A stretch of DNA of 46,767 bases from Anaerolineales bacterium (GTDB lineage: Bacteria > Chloroflexota > Anaerolineae > Anaerolineales > Villigracilaceae), in assembly GCA_919902735.1 (NCBI GenBank), contig CAKKRM010000218.1:1-46767 (forward strand). Reading direction: 5' to 3'. The notes under the pieces were generated by a model that was given only the letters and a program-made list of their open reading frames with translations, did not search any database and was not told the DNA's origin. This document shows positions 17,948-26,467 of this stretch, piece by piece (positions within the stretch are counted from its first letter, which is position 1; every line of letters begins with the position of its first letter). The translations under genes and the position numbers were made by a program.

Positions 17948-18132
17948 TCGTTCAGGGAGGCAATCGCCCTCAAAAGACCGAAGACCAGCACACCCAATTT
18001 CAATCCTTCGCCAGTGGTGATGGCCGTTTCGCGTTCGTTCCGTTCGGCGCGGCGCGAAAGGAGCATCGCGGCAATGAGACCGGTCAGCGCGCCGACCAAT
18101 GCGCCGCTGAGTATGATTCTGGTTTTGTTCAT
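17941..18132 (-). CDS. Small membrane protein of unknown function
   Basis: The 63-residue protein has a first hydrophobic helix with small-residue spacing (GALVGALTGLIAAMLL), a charged middle (SRRAERNERE) and a second short hydrophobic stretch (LGVLVFGLLRAIASL). I do not recognise a family. Its ATG overlaps the stop codon of the upstream 141-residue membrane protein (ATGA), which argues that it is real and translated together with it. The stop codon lies in the target duplication of MITE copy B. Confidence 0.6.
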   Translation of the reverse strand: MNKTRIILSGALVGALTGLIAAMLLSRRAERNERETAITTGEGLKLGVLVFGLLRAIASLNDD

Positions 18133-18554
18133 GGTGTCATCCTTCCAAAAAATGCTTTGATGCTTTCAAGCCAGCCGTCCAACGCGAAGATGGGTTTGGC
18201 CGCCATATCCGCCGCGCGGACGATATATCCGCGCGCCTTGTAGACATAATCCTGCGCGATGCCGGTGTAGTACGGCAAGCCCTGCAAGGCACGCGCCATT
18301 AAATAGATCAGCCCAATCAGAACAAGGAGAAAAATCAACCCCGCAAGCAAAATGGGAATGACGATCCAGATCGTAGAAATCGCCGCCCAGCGGCCCACGT
18401 CCCCGCCCTGGTTGAAGGTGGCGAGGCTGATCAACACGACCAAGCCAACCAGCGCCACTGCGCTCAGGATGATGGGCAAAATGATCTGCGTGTTGCGCTG
18501 CTTGCGGTGCAGTTGATAGGAGTAATGTTCGGATTGGGGGAGTTTGGCTTTCAT
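18129..18554 (-). CDS. Membrane protein of unknown function
   Basis: The 141-residue protein has two strong membrane helices (about 22-46 and 58-86), a short N-terminal basic region and an amphipathic C-terminal part (ARGYIVRAADMAAKPIFALDGW). I do not recognise a family. The ATG at 18554 is preferred; the frame could start at a TTG at 18578, but that codon lies beside the ftsZ terminator. It is followed by an overlapping 63-residue membrane protein gene. Position directly after ftsZ is suggestive, but a terminator separates the two. Confidence 0.65.
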   Translation of the reverse strand: MKAKLPQSEHYSYQLHRKQRNTQIILPIILSAVALVGLVVLISLATFNQGGDVGRWAAISTIWIVIPILLAGLIFLLVLIGLIYLMARALQGLPYYTGIAQDYVYKARGYIVRAADMAAKPIFALDGWLESIKAFFGRMTP

Positions 18555-18580
18555 TGGTTGTATTTTAGCATGAATCAAAA

Positions 18581-18617
18581 AAAGACCCTAAAGGTTTCAG
18601 AAACCTTTAGGGTCTTT
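18581..18617 (-). terminator. Terminator of the dcw cluster (CCCTAAAGG palindrome, copy 2)
   Basis: On the minus strand AAAGACCCTAAAGGTTTC and its complement form a perfect stem, followed by a run of seven T residues. It lies 13 bases after the ftsZ stop codon. The same palindrome occurs at 4534-4572. Confidence 0.9.
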
Positions 18618-18644
18618 ATCTTCAATCTTTTATCTTCTATTTCT
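18617..18644. repeat. 7-nt-periodic array across the ftsZ stop codon
   Basis: Units TATCTTC, AATCTTT, TATCTTC, TATTTCT. On the minus strand it encodes the last residues of FtsZ (RNRR) and contains its TAA stop. Confidence 0.65.
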
Positions 18645-19793
18645 CAAAAAGGTCGGGACATCCAAATCGTCCGCGTTGATGCTGGGAGACTGGGACGCAG
18701 ATTTTGCGTCTGCCGATGACCTGGTTTCTGCGCCGACACTGACGGATTCGCTGGGGCGTGAGAAAGGCGTGTTGGCAACAGAGACAGGCTTCTCGTTACG
18801 AGGGAGGCGTTCCAACGCGCGGCGCGGGACTCCGCTGCGTTCAAATCCAGTGGCGATGACGGTGACGCGAATCTCGTCGCCCATTTCAGGATCGATGACC
18901 GCGCCGAAGATCATGTTGACATCGGGATGAGCCGTCTCGCGGATGATGGCTGCGGCCTGATTGACCTCGAAGAGAGTCATGTTCGAGCCGCCGGTCACGT
19001 TGAAGAGCACGCCGCGCGCGCCATCGATGGTGATGTCGAGCAGTTGGCTGGAGATGGCTTGCTCTGCGGCGGTCTTGGCGCGATCATCGCCGGTGCCGCG
19101 ACCCACTGCCATCAATGCCGCGCCGCCTTCGGACATGATCGTACGGACATCGGCGAAGTCGAGGTTTATCAAACCAGGGATTGTGATCAACTCGGAAATG
19201 CCTTGAATGCCCTGATGCAGAACTTCATCCGCCATGCGGAAGGCATCTTGCAGGGATGATTTTTTATCGGCGAGCTGCAGCAGGCGGTCATTCGGAATGG
19301 AGATGAGGGTGTGCGCGTGCTCCTTCATCTTTTGCACACCCGCTTCAGCGGACTGTGTGCGTTTGCCGCCTTCAAATGTAAACGGACGAGTGACCACGCC
19401 AATGGTGAGCGCGCCACATTCCTTGGCAACTTGAGAAATAACAGGAGCCGCGCCAGTGCCTGTGCCGCCGCCCATGCCCGCAGTGACAAAAACCATATCC
19501 GCGCCTTTGAGCACGTTGTACAGTTCATCGGAAGATTCTTCCGCGGCCTTGCGGCCAATTTCAGGGTCGCCGCCTGCGCCCAAACCACGCGTGATCTTGT
19601 CGCCGAGCCGCACGCGAATGGGAGCGCGTGAAAGCGTGAGCGCCTGCGCATCTGTATTGGCGGCGATGAATTCAACGCCTTGAATGCCTTCTTCCATCAT
19701 GCGGTTGACGGCATTCTGACCGGCGCCGCCCACGCCGATCACTTTGATTCGGGCGAAGGCTTCGGTTTGCAGATTTCTTTTGTTCGAGTCCAT
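18630..19793 (-). CDS. ftsZ: Cell division GTPase FtsZ
   Basis: The 387-residue tubulin homologue polymerises into the Z ring at mid-cell. GTP binding and hydrolysis motifs are intact: [25 protein letters not shown], the tubulin signature [13 protein letters not shown] and the T7 loop region [12 protein letters not shown] variable linker follows about residue 325 and ends in [13 protein letters not shown], the conserved C-terminal peptide that binds FtsA and other partners. AGGAGG lies 6 bases before the ATG. The final RNRR and stop are within a 7-nt-periodic array. Last gene of the dcw cluster, followed by a strong terminator. Confidence 0.98.
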   Translation of the reverse strand: MDSNKRNLQTEAFARIKVIGVGGAGQNAVNRMMEEGIQGVEFIAANTDAQALTLSRAPIRVRLGDKITRGLGAGGDPEIGRKAAEESSDELYNVLKGADMVFVTAGMGGGTGTGAAPVISQVAKECGALTIGVVTRPFTFEGGKRTQSAEAGVQKMKEHAHTLISIPNDRLLQLADKKSSLQDAFRMADEVLHQGIQGISELITIPGLINLDFADVRTIMSEGGAALMAVGRGTGDDRAKTAAEQAISSQLLDITIDGARGVLFNVTGGSNMTLFEVNQAAAIIRETAHPDVNMIFGAVIDPEMGDEIRVTVIATGFERSGVPRRALERLPRNEKPVSVANTPFSRPSESVSVGAETRSSADAKSASQSPSINADDLDVPTFLRNRR

Positions 19794-19885
19794 GTGTTCC
19801 TCCTGGCAAGGAATATGCCATATCTTAAACGAGAATGCTGATTTTTAAAAGGTTTTAAATGAGCTTTGTGAATCTTTTCTCTTAA

Positions 19886-19929
19886 TGCTCTAGCCGCCGT
19901 CCTCGGCGGCGAGGACGCCGCCGGGAGCA
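19886..19929. repeat. 44-bp GC palindrome, copy 2, between ftsA and ftsZ
   Basis: A 30-bp core (19893-19922) is extended by complementary arms TGCTC and GGAGCA. It lies 6 bases after the ftsA stop codon. The remaining 90 bases up to ftsZ are AT-rich and hold the ftsZ ribosome binding site; I see no clear promoter. Confidence 0.9.
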
Positions 19930-19935
19930 GATCAA

Positions 19936-21180
19936 CTACGGCAACAACCGTTTCATCCAATTCTTGATTGCGTCAAAATTCATGTTGCTCTCTCCTCGCG
20001 ATCTGCGGCGTTTCTTATCGCCGCTTGAATGCGCAACGTCGTGTCCGCGCATGGTGGTGGCCCAGCGCAGTAAACCCACGCTGGTGGAATATGCGGGTGA
20101 ATCCAATTTATCCACCAGCCCGGTCAATCGTTCGGGCTGGGCGGTTCGGACGGGCATTCCCAAAATTTCACTGGCAACATGTTTGATGCCGGGCAATGCA
20201 GATGTGCCACCCGTCAACACCATGCCAGCGGGAAGCAGCCCATCATAGCCTGAGCGTTTGATTTCCTGCAGGATCAAGCCAAAGGTCTCTTCGATGCGGG
20301 CTTCGATGATGTGGGCCAAATCCTGCCGGTTGATGCGGACATCATGGTCTTCGCCAAACGGGCGGATGGAGAAAAACTCCTCGCTTCCAATCTGGGACCG
20401 AATGGCATGTCCCTGCTGCTTTTTCACTTCCTCCGCCTGAGACAGGGGCAGGCGCAGCCCGTGCGCAATATCCTGCGTCACGTGGTTGCCGCCAACCGCC
20501 AGCACCATCGTATGCCACACGTTGCCATCCACATAAATTGCCAGATCGGTGGTGCCGCCGCCAATATCGCAAACCGCCACACCCATCTGACGTTCCTGTT
20601 CGGTCAGCACCACTTCTGCCGAAGCGAGCGGGTTCAAAACGAATTGCTGAATATCCACACCTGCCGCGCCAACACACTGGCGGAGGTTATCCACCGTTGC
20701 GGCGGCGGCGGTGATGATGTGCGTTTCCACTTCCAGCTTGTAGCCGTGCATCCCGATGGGAGTCTTCACGCCTTCCTGCCCATCCACGGTGATGCCGCGC
20801 TGGATGACATGCACGATCTCGCGGTCATGCGGAATGGCAACCGCCTGCGCCTGTTCGAGCGCATGGGCAATATCCAGCGCGTCGATGATTCCGCCAGGGA
20901 CGCCCGTCGCGCCGCGGCTGTTGACCGATGAAACATGCGCCCCCGCCAGGCTGACCAGCCCTGTGGTAATTTCCAAACCAGAAGTGCGCTCCGCTTTTTC
21001 CACGGAACGTTTGATGGCTGCCGATGCGGCGGCAAGGTCCACGATGATGCCTTTGCGAATTCCATCCGAAGGCTCGATGCCCACGCCAAGAATGCGAATG
21101 GAGCCTGCATCCTCCACACGTCCCACGAGGGTGCAAACCTTGGTCGTCCCTACATCGATGCCAACTACGATCTCATCCAT
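19936..21180 (-). CDS. ftsA: Cell division protein FtsA
   Basis: The 414-residue actin-like protein tethers FtsZ filaments to the membrane. Seen: IVVGIDVGTTKVCTLVG (phosphate-1 loop), CDIGGGTTDLAIYVDG (phosphate-2), VLTGGTSALPGIKHVASEIL (adenosine region), the 1C domain between, and a C-terminal amphipathic helix (AIKNWMKRLLP) that binds the membrane. The ATG at 21180, one base after the ftsQ stop, is chosen; an ATG at 21195 overlapping ftsQ by 14 bases is also possible. Essential for division in most bacteria that have it. Confidence 0.95.
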   Translation of the reverse strand: MDEIVVGIDVGTTKVCTLVGRVEDAGSIRILGVGIEPSDGIRKGIIVDLAAASAAIKRSVEKAERTSGLEITTGLVSLAGAHVSSVNSRGATGVPGGIIDALDIAHALEQAQAVAIPHDREIVHVIQRGITVDGQEGVKTPIGMHGYKLEVETHIITAAAATVDNLRQCVGAAGVDIQQFVLNPLASAEVVLTEQERQMGVAVCDIGGGTTDLAIYVDGNVWHTMVLAVGGNHVTQDIAHGLRLPLSQAEEVKKQQGHAIRSQIGSEEFFSIRPFGEDHDVRINRQDLAHIIEARIEETFGLILQEIKRSGYDGLLPAGMVLTGGTSALPGIKHVASEILGMPVRTAQPERLTGLVDKLDSPAYSTSVGLLRWATTMRGHDVAHSSGDKKRRRSRGESNMNFDAIKNWMKRLLP

Positions 21181-21181
21181 C

Positions 21182-22186
21182 TTATTGTTCGCCATCCACT
21201 GTTTCTGCTTCAGTTGATTCTTCGGTCTCGCTGACGGCCATTCGATAGAACGGCGCATCGGCATAGACCACGCTGATATATTCGGGAACCAAATTGCGCG
21301 CAGTCAACGAATCAACCAGCGCTTGATACACGCGAATTTTCAAAGGCATGTCATGCGCGCTTGTGCCAAAATAAGCCTGCCATCCGCGCGGGTCTGTCCA
21401 GCCGAGACCCTGGGCTGAGTCGAATGTCATCGTCGAGCCGGCAGGCAAAAGCGGGGAAAGAGCGATGATCGCATTCACCAATTCCTTTTGCATGTACGGC
21501 GGCGGGCTGAGCAGGTCGGTCAAATCAGGAAGCCCTGCGGGCGGTTCATCCACGGCGACGACTGGTACCAACCCCGCTTCCAAACCTCGCGGACGGAAGG
21601 CCACGCCAGTTGCGTCGATCCATGTATAGCCTTCGCCTTTTTGCCAAAGGATGACGGGCGCGCGCTCAGTGACCGTAACGTAGACATGATTCGGCAAATA
21701 GACTTTTACCTCCGCTGAAAGCAGTTCGGGATAATTCATGCGCAGACGCGTTTCGAGTTCATCAGGCTGAACGGTAAAAATGGATTGGCCGACAACGCCA
21801 AGCACATTGGTGATCTCGTCCCTGTTCAAGCGGGCGTTGCCAAGCACGGTTGCGCTGGGAACAAAAAAGTATGGCAGTGTGAACGCGAGATAAATGGCGG
21901 CGCCAAGCAAAAGCGAAATAAGCATGGAAGCAAGCCGCCAATTTGCATGAATACGCGGCATGGAAATTTTCGGTTTATGAAAATGAAACTCAGGCAGGCC
22001 AAGCGCAATATTGAATCGGCGCGGCTTTGCCACCAGCCGAGGCCTGGAGGATATCGGCGTACGTGAAGTGACCGCCACCATTGGCTTGACTGCACGCTTT
22101 GTAGTTTGCTCCATCTCGTTTGCAGTGCGCTGGGCGCGGCGGCGGCGGGCGACCTCAGCGCGGGTTAATTCGCGTCTGTCGCTCAT
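21182..22186 (-). CDS. ftsQ: Cell division protein FtsQ
   Basis: The 334-residue bitopic protein has a long basic cytoplasmic N-terminus of about 85 residues, one membrane helix (LASMLISLLLGAAIYLAFTL), then a POTRA domain (VPSATVLGNARLNRDEITNVLGV) and the FtsQ beta domain (YLPNHVYVTVTERAPVILWQ, WIDATGVAF). It links the Z ring to septal wall synthesis together with the ftsL-like protein. Its ATG overlaps the ddl stop codon (ATGA). The cytoplasmic tail is longer than in enteric FtsQ. Confidence 0.93.
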   Translation of the reverse strand: MSDRRELTRAEVARRRRAQRTANEMEQTTKRAVKPMVAVTSRTPISSRPRLVAKPRRFNIALGLPEFHFHKPKISMPRIHANWRLASMLISLLLGAAIYLAFTLPYFFVPSATVLGNARLNRDEITNVLGVVGQSIFTVQPDELETRLRMNYPELLSAEVKVYLPNHVYVTVTERAPVILWQKGEGYTWIDATGVAFRPRGLEAGLVPVVAVDEPPAGLPDLTDLLSPPPYMQKELVNAIIALSPLLPAGSTMTFDSAQGLGWTDPRGWQAYFGTSAHDMPLKIRVYQALVDSLTARNLVPEYISVVYADAPFYRMAVSETEESTEAETVDGEQ

Positions 22187-23301
22187 GCCGTCCTCCGATG
22201 CTCGGTGCGGTCGCGCTGCGCTTTGCGTTGTAATGCGAGTTCGATCAAGCGGTCTACAAGCTGGGGATAGGACAACCCGCTCGCCTGCCAGAGTTTTGGG
22301 TACATGCTGATGGAGGTAAAGCCCGGTAACGTATTCAATTCATTCAAGTAAATTTTGTGCGTGTCGCTTTCGACGAAAAAGTCTGCGCGTGCCATGCCTG
22401 CGCAATCTATGGCTTTGTAGGCGCGGACTGCATACTCGCGGATTTTTTCGGTCACTTCATTCGGCAATTGCGAAGGGATGATGAGGCCGGAAGTACCATC
22501 CACATATTTTGATTCGTAGGAATAGAATTCGCGGCTCGGCAGCACTTCACCACAGACAGATGTCTGCGGGTCTTCATTTCCAAGCACGCTGACTTCCACC
22601 TCGCGGACGTTGCCCACGCCTTTTTCAATCACAATGCGGCGGTCATAGCGGGCGGCTTCCATCAACCCTTCGGAAAGGTCGGAGCGCGAATTGCATTTGC
22701 TGATTCCAACGGAGGAGCCAAGATTGGCAGGCTTTGCAAAGAAGGGATACGCGCCCATCTTTTCAATTTGTTCGAGTACGCCTTCCATATCGTTCTCGAT
22801 ATCACCGCGCAACACAAGCAGCGAATCAACGATGGGGATGTTGTTGGCGCGCATAACATCCTTGAAGATGCCCTTGTCCATGCCAACGGAGGAGCCCGCC
22901 ACGCCCGCGCCCACATAAGCCACGTCTGCCATTTCAAGCAGGCCTTGCAGAGCGCCGTCCTCGCCAAAGGGGCCGTGCAGGACGGGGAAGAAGATGTCAG
23001 GAGTTGCGATGAGTTCGAGTGTAGTTGTGTGTTGCTTGTTACGTACTGCGTAGAGGCCTTGTTCCGAGGGATCAGGTGAGAGAATAACGTGATTGAGCTT
23101 TCTGAAGTTCTTCTTTTCAAATGCGGCGATTGTGTTCTCGCCATTTAACCATTCGCCATCCAGGGTAATGCCAACCTGGGTCACTTCATATTTTTCGGGG
23201 TCGAGCGCCGCCAGCACCGAACGCGCAGACATAAGCGAGACATCATGTTCGCCGGAACGTCCGCCAAATAATACTGCAACGCGAAGTTTCTTTTCAGTCA
23301 T
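22183..23301 (-). CDS. ddl: D-alanine--D-alanine ligase
   Basis: The 372-residue ATP-grasp enzyme joins two D-alanines for the peptidoglycan stem peptide. Visible landmarks are VAVLFGGRSGEHDVSLMSARSV at the N-terminus, HGPFGEDGALQGLLEMA, YPFFAKPANLGSSVGISK (ATP-binding lysine), and the C-terminal LNELNTLPGFTSISMYPKLW with the metal-binding Glu and Asn. Length is normal. The upstream gap to murB is filled by a 63-base heptamer array; I see only a weak ribosome binding site. Confidence 0.97.
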   Translation of the reverse strand: MTEKKLRVAVLFGGRSGEHDVSLMSARSVLAALDPEKYEVTQVGITLDGEWLNGENTIAAFEKKNFRKLNHVILSPDPSEQGLYAVRNKQHTTTLELIATPDIFFPVLHGPFGEDGALQGLLEMADVAYVGAGVAGSSVGMDKGIFKDVMRANNIPIVDSLLVLRGDIENDMEGVLEQIEKMGAYPFFAKPANLGSSVGISKCNSRSDLSEGLMEAARYDRRIVIEKGVGNVREVEVSVLGNEDPQTSVCGEVLPSREFYSYESKYVDGTSGLIIPSQLPNEVTEKIREYAVRAYKAIDCAGMARADFFVESDTHKIYLNELNTLPGFTSISMYPKLWQASGLSYPQLVDRLIELALQRKAQRDRTEHRRTA

Positions 23302-23310
23302 ACAACATCA

Positions 23311-23373
23311 ATCTCTAGTCTCTTGTCTCCGATTACCAGTAAACAGTAATCAGTGAACAGTTACCAGTCTCCA
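23311..23373. repeat. 63-base 7-nt-periodic array between murB and ddl
   Basis: Nine heptamers, including ATCTCTA, GTCTCTT, GTCTCCG, ATTACCA, GTAAACA, GTAATCA, GTGAACA, GTTACCA, GTCTCCA. It contains the murB stop codon and last codons and fills the whole gap to ddl. Confidence 0.85.
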
Positions 23374-24284
23374 ACTAACTCAACTTCCAATTCCAGGTCA
23401 ACATTAAATTTTGAAGCAACCGCTCCCTGTACCAAACGAATCAAGGCGCGAACATCTTCGGCCTTGGTTTCGCCATGATTTACAAAAAAATTTCCGTGCA
23501 GAGCGCTGATCTCAGCGTTGCCGATGCGCGTGCCTTTCAGGCCCGCGGCTTCGATCAAGCGCCCCGCATGATCGCCCACAGGGTTTTTGAACATGGAACC
23601 CATGCTCGCCCCGGGCGGCTGCGTGGCTTTTCGGCGTTCGCTGAATTGTTCGATTTTAACCGACACTTCCGCTTTCGTTGAATTTTTTAACCTCAACAAA
23701 GCCGAAAGTACTATTGCCTTTATCTCACCGCGTTTCATCACGCTGGTGCGATAGCCATAACCCATTTGCTCAACGGAAAATTTTTCGCGGCCATTCTTCG
23801 TCAACAACTCGGCATACATTAAATTACCAGATATATCGCCGCCGAACGCGCCTGCATTTCCATACACCGCGCCGCCCACCGTGCCGGGGACTGTGGCCGC
23901 CCATTCCAAGCCTGCCAATCCTTTGGATGCACAGCGATTTGCAAGATTACTCAAGACGACTCCCGCTTCACATTTAACTGTGGGGCTGTCTCCCGTTTCG
24001 AAGAGCGTTTCCTTCGCCTTGTTCAAAACCACCACCCCGCGCACGCCTTTGTCGCTGACGAGAACGTTCGAGCCGCCGCCCAGCACATGATATGGAAGCT
24101 CATGTTCCCAGAGCAACTGCATGGCCGCCGCGAATTCAGCCGCTGATTTGACAGTGACCAGCACATCCACAGGCCCGCCGATGCGCGCAGACGTGTACGG
24201 CGCAAGAGAGACATTCTCCTGCACGGCAGCGCCAAATTGCTGGCGCAACACATCCACTGCATGAACGGAACTGGTCATAATCAT
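23361..24284 (-). CDS. murB: UDP-N-acetylenolpyruvoylglucosamine reductase MurB
   Basis: The 307-residue FAD enzyme reduces UDP-GlcNAc-enolpyruvate to UDP-MurNAc with NADPH. Seen: YTSARIGGPVDVLV, VLGGGSNVLVSDKGVRG (FAD-binding), GLAGLEWAATVPGTVGGAVYGNAGAFGG and the C-terminal PPGASMGSMFKNP with the catalytic serine region. The Y-loop is absent, pointing to a type II enzyme. I place the start at the ATG at 24284; GTG 24287, TTG 24293 and ATG 24278 are alternatives. The last codons and stop are within a heptamer array. Confidence 0.95.
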   Translation of the reverse strand: MIMTSSVHAVDVLRQQFGAAVQENVSLAPYTSARIGGPVDVLVTVKSAAEFAAAMQLLWEHELPYHVLGGGSNVLVSDKGVRGVVVLNKAKETLFETGDSPTVKCEAGVVLSNLANRCASKGLAGLEWAATVPGTVGGAVYGNAGAFGGDISGNLMYAELLTKNGREKFSVEQMGYGYRTSVMKRGEIKAIVLSALLRLKNSTKAEVSVKIEQFSERRKATQPPGASMGSMFKNPVGDHAGRLIEAAGLKGTRIGNAEISALHGNFFVNHGETKAEDVRALIRLVQGAVASKFNVDLELEVELVGDW

Positions 24285-24289
24285 CACAA

Positions 24290-24484
24290 TCAAGCTTTCT
24301 TTTCCAAATGTTCGATAATCTTCTTCAACGCCTGCGTTTGCACGCGCTCCTGCGGCTCGGCAGATTTGATCACAGCGGTCAACGCATTTTCGCGTTCGTC
24401 CTTTGCATGGACGAGGATCATCTTCAACGGAGGCAGGGCAATCACCTCGGCCCGGTCTTGAGGCGGGTGTTTTTCGTCAGCCAT
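24290..24484 (-). CDS. Small unknown protein within the dcw cluster (orf64)
   Basis: The 64-residue frame lies between murC (7 bases upstream) and murB, and its ATG and stop fit tightly between the neighbours, which supports it as real. It is soluble and charged, with a likely beta strand (VIALPPLKMILVHAKDE) and a long C-terminal helix (PQERVQTQALKKIIEHLEKK). I do not recognise the family. Its position between two cytoplasmic UDP-MurNAc pathway enzymes suggests a cytoplasmic role or a small partner, but that is inference. Confidence 0.65.
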   Translation of the reverse strand: MADEKHPPQDRAEVIALPPLKMILVHAKDERENALTAVIKSAEPQERVQTQALKKIIEHLEKKA

Positions 24485-24491
24485 GCCTGTT

Positions 24492-25877
24492 TCACAATTC
24501 CTTCAAAAGCTCGGAACTGATTCGATCTGCATCGCCTGCGGAAAGGACAATGACAACGTCGCCTGAGCGGGTATGATTTAATAAATATTTTTTCGTATCA
24601 TCCAACGAACCTAAATAGCGCGCGGATGGATGCGGCATGGCGCTGACCACCTCCGCGGAAGAGAAGCCCTGCCGGGCTTCACGCGAGGCGTAAATTTCAG
24701 TGACGAGCACTTCGTTGGCATCGGCAAAGGCGCGCGAGAATTCAAAGAACAAGGTCTGCGTGCGGGAATATGTGTGCGGCTGCCAGACCGCCCAAATGCG
24801 GCGGTTTGGATAACGCGATTTTGCGCCAGCCAATGTTGCGCGGATCTCCGTGGGATGATGGGCGTAATCGTCGATCACGACCACGCCATTGCGTTCGCCG
24901 CGCACTTCAAAACGGCGCCCCGTGCCGGTGAACTCACCCAACGCATCGGCAACTTCCTGCAATGGAAGCCCGATTGTCGCCGCAACCGAGAGCGTAGCCA
25001 GCGCATTGCGGATATTATGCTCGCCCGGCACCTGCAAGGAAACATGAATGGAAGAGGCGGACAACGTGCCTATATTGGTCATTGCAATAAAATCAAAGCC
25101 GCCGCGGTCATTGGGTTTGACCGCGCGCGCCTGCATCCATTGCGGGCTGTTAATCGTCATCTCACCTTGCAGGCTGTAGGAGACGACGTTCAATCCCTTG
25201 CGGCGCGCGTGAGACAGCAAGCTCACCGCGCCTTCATCCTCCGCGCAGACGATCAGCGAGCCGTCGGGGGGAAGCAAATCCACAAAATTTTGAAACGCCG
25301 AGTACATGTCATCGAATTTCGGGAAGATGTCGGGATGGTCGTGTTCGAGGTTGGTTACCACTTCAATCTGCGGTTTGAGGCCGAGGAACATGCGGTCATA
25401 TTCGTCGGCTTCGATCACGAAGAGGTCGCCTTTGCCAGCATGGGCATTGACTTTCAGGTTATTCAGCGTGCCACCCACAATGAAGGATGGGTCACGCTTC
25501 ATGGCATACAAGACCCAGGCGATCATGGCAGTGGTGGTGGTCTTGCCATGCGTGCCCGCCACGGCAATGCCTATTTTCTCAGACATCAACTGGCCGAGAA
25601 AATCCGAGCGTTTGTAGACGGGGATGCCAGCGTGCTTTGCCGCTACAACCTCGGGGTTGTCGTCCCCGATGGCGGAGGAACGGATCACCAGGTCTGCGCC
25701 GCCCACGTTGCGCGGATGATGCCCGATGTAGATGGCGACGCCGTCATTTTGCAAATCCACGGCAAATTGGGAGAGGGCGCGGTCTGAACCTGTCACTTCA
25801 TAGCCGCTCTCTTTGAGCAGGCGCGCGATGGCAGAAAGCCCTGACCCGCCGATGCCGATGAAGTGAATTCGTTTCAT
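24492..25877 (-). CDS. murC: UDP-N-acetylmuramate--L-alanine ligase MurC
   Basis: The 461-residue Mur ligase adds L-alanine to UDP-MurNAc. Seen: HFIGIGGSGLSAIARLL (nucleotide-sugar site), the P-loop VAGTHGKTTTTAMIAW, IEADEYDRMFLGL, TNLEHDHPDIF, and VVIDDYAHHPTEIRATL in the C-terminal domain. Length and domain order are normal. The ribosome binding site AGGAG, 6 bases before the ATG, lies inside the 7-nt-periodic array upstream. Confidence 0.97.
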   Translation of the reverse strand: MKRIHFIGIGGSGLSAIARLLKESGYEVTGSDRALSQFAVDLQNDGVAIYIGHHPRNVGGADLVIRSSAIGDDNPEVVAAKHAGIPVYKRSDFLGQLMSEKIGIAVAGTHGKTTTTAMIAWVLYAMKRDPSFIVGGTLNNLKVNAHAGKGDLFVIEADEYDRMFLGLKPQIEVVTNLEHDHPDIFPKFDDMYSAFQNFVDLLPPDGSLIVCAEDEGAVSLLSHARRKGLNVVSYSLQGEMTINSPQWMQARAVKPNDRGGFDFIAMTNIGTLSASSIHVSLQVPGEHNIRNALATLSVAATIGLPLQEVADALGEFTGTGRRFEVRGERNGVVVIDDYAHHPTEIRATLAGAKSRYPNRRIWAVWQPHTYSRTQTLFFEFSRAFADANEVLVTEIYASREARQGFSSAEVVSAMPHPSARYLGSLDDTKKYLLNHTRSGDVVIVLSAGDADRISSELLKEL

Positions 25878-25880
25878 AAT

Positions 25881-25943
25881 TAGCTCCTAGCTGTTAGCTT
25901 TTGGCGATTAGCGAATAGCTAACAGCCAATTGCTAATCGCTAG
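25881..25943. repeat. 63-base 7-nt-periodic array between the cvpA-like gene and murC
   Basis: Nine heptamers: TAGCTCC, TAGCTGT, TAGCTTT, TGGCGAT, TAGCGAA, TAGCTAA, CAGCCAA, TTGCTAA, TCGCTAG. It contains the stop codon of the upstream gene and the ribosome binding site of murC, and can fold on itself (CTGTTAGCT with AGCTAACAG). Confidence 0.88.
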
Positions 25944-26467
25944 ATGTACACCACAATAATAAAAATAAGGATGATGATGACGGCAAAGTAAATGCCCGGC
26001 TCGCCTAAAAAGCGCGGGGGCATATAATTCATCATCCGTTCGATGGTTTCCACAATAGCCGGTTCGGTTGCACGGCTGACGATTTTGCTGTAGGGATAGT
26101 TTGCCACATGGTTGTTATACAGAACGGTTCCTGCAATGAAATAGCCATTCAGGCCGCCCAGCACCGCGCCGAAGAGGGCATCCTGCAAACGCTCACGCGC
26201 GGCCTTGGAGGCCAGCCGCGGAAGAGATACGGTTTGATATCCGAAATACACCAGGGCGGTCAGAATGAGAGTGCGGATCCAAAAAACAGAACTGGTGGTT
26301 TTATCCAGGTCGCGGACGAGGGGAATGTATTTTTCCAAAAGCAAATTAACGGCCAGCGCGGTGATGACGCTGAAAGCCACGAGCAATTCCTTTGCCCATC
26401 CGCGCATGGCCCCGATCACTGCAAAGAGCAGGACATACATCCAGAAGATATAAACGATACTCATCAT
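25940..26467 (-). CDS. CvpA-like membrane protein
   Basis: The 175-residue protein has an N-terminal pair of helices with FAVIGAMRGWAKELLVAFSVITALAV, which matches the CvpA pattern G-x-RG-x-x-x-E, a further helix and then the typical RLASKAARERLQDALFGAVLGGLNGYF (A-x-G-x-x-x-G-hinge) followed by a terminal helix. CvpA family proteins are membrane proteins with ill-defined roles in envelope processes. The ATG overlaps the murG stop codon, so it is translated with the cluster. Presence between murG and murC is uncommon in textbook clusters. Confidence 0.72.
   Translation of the reverse strand: MMSIVYIFWMYVLLFAVIGAMRGWAKELLVAFSVITALAVNLLLEKYIPLVRDLDKTTSSVFWIRTLILTALVYFGYQTVSLPRLASKAARERLQDALFGAVLGGLNGYFIAGTVLYNNHVANYPYSKIVSRATEPAIVETIERMMNYMPPRFLGEPGIYFAVIIILIFIIVVYI

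Noticed and set aside
24630-25787. Long open frame of 385 codons on the plus strand opposite murC
   Set aside because: It is fully antisense to the well-supported murC, shows no protein motif, and is histidine/arginine rich as expected from the complementary strand of a coding gene.
23311-25943. Heptamer arrays considered as CRISPR-like or as direct repeats with spacers
   Set aside because: The period is 7 with no spacers, and no cas gene is present.
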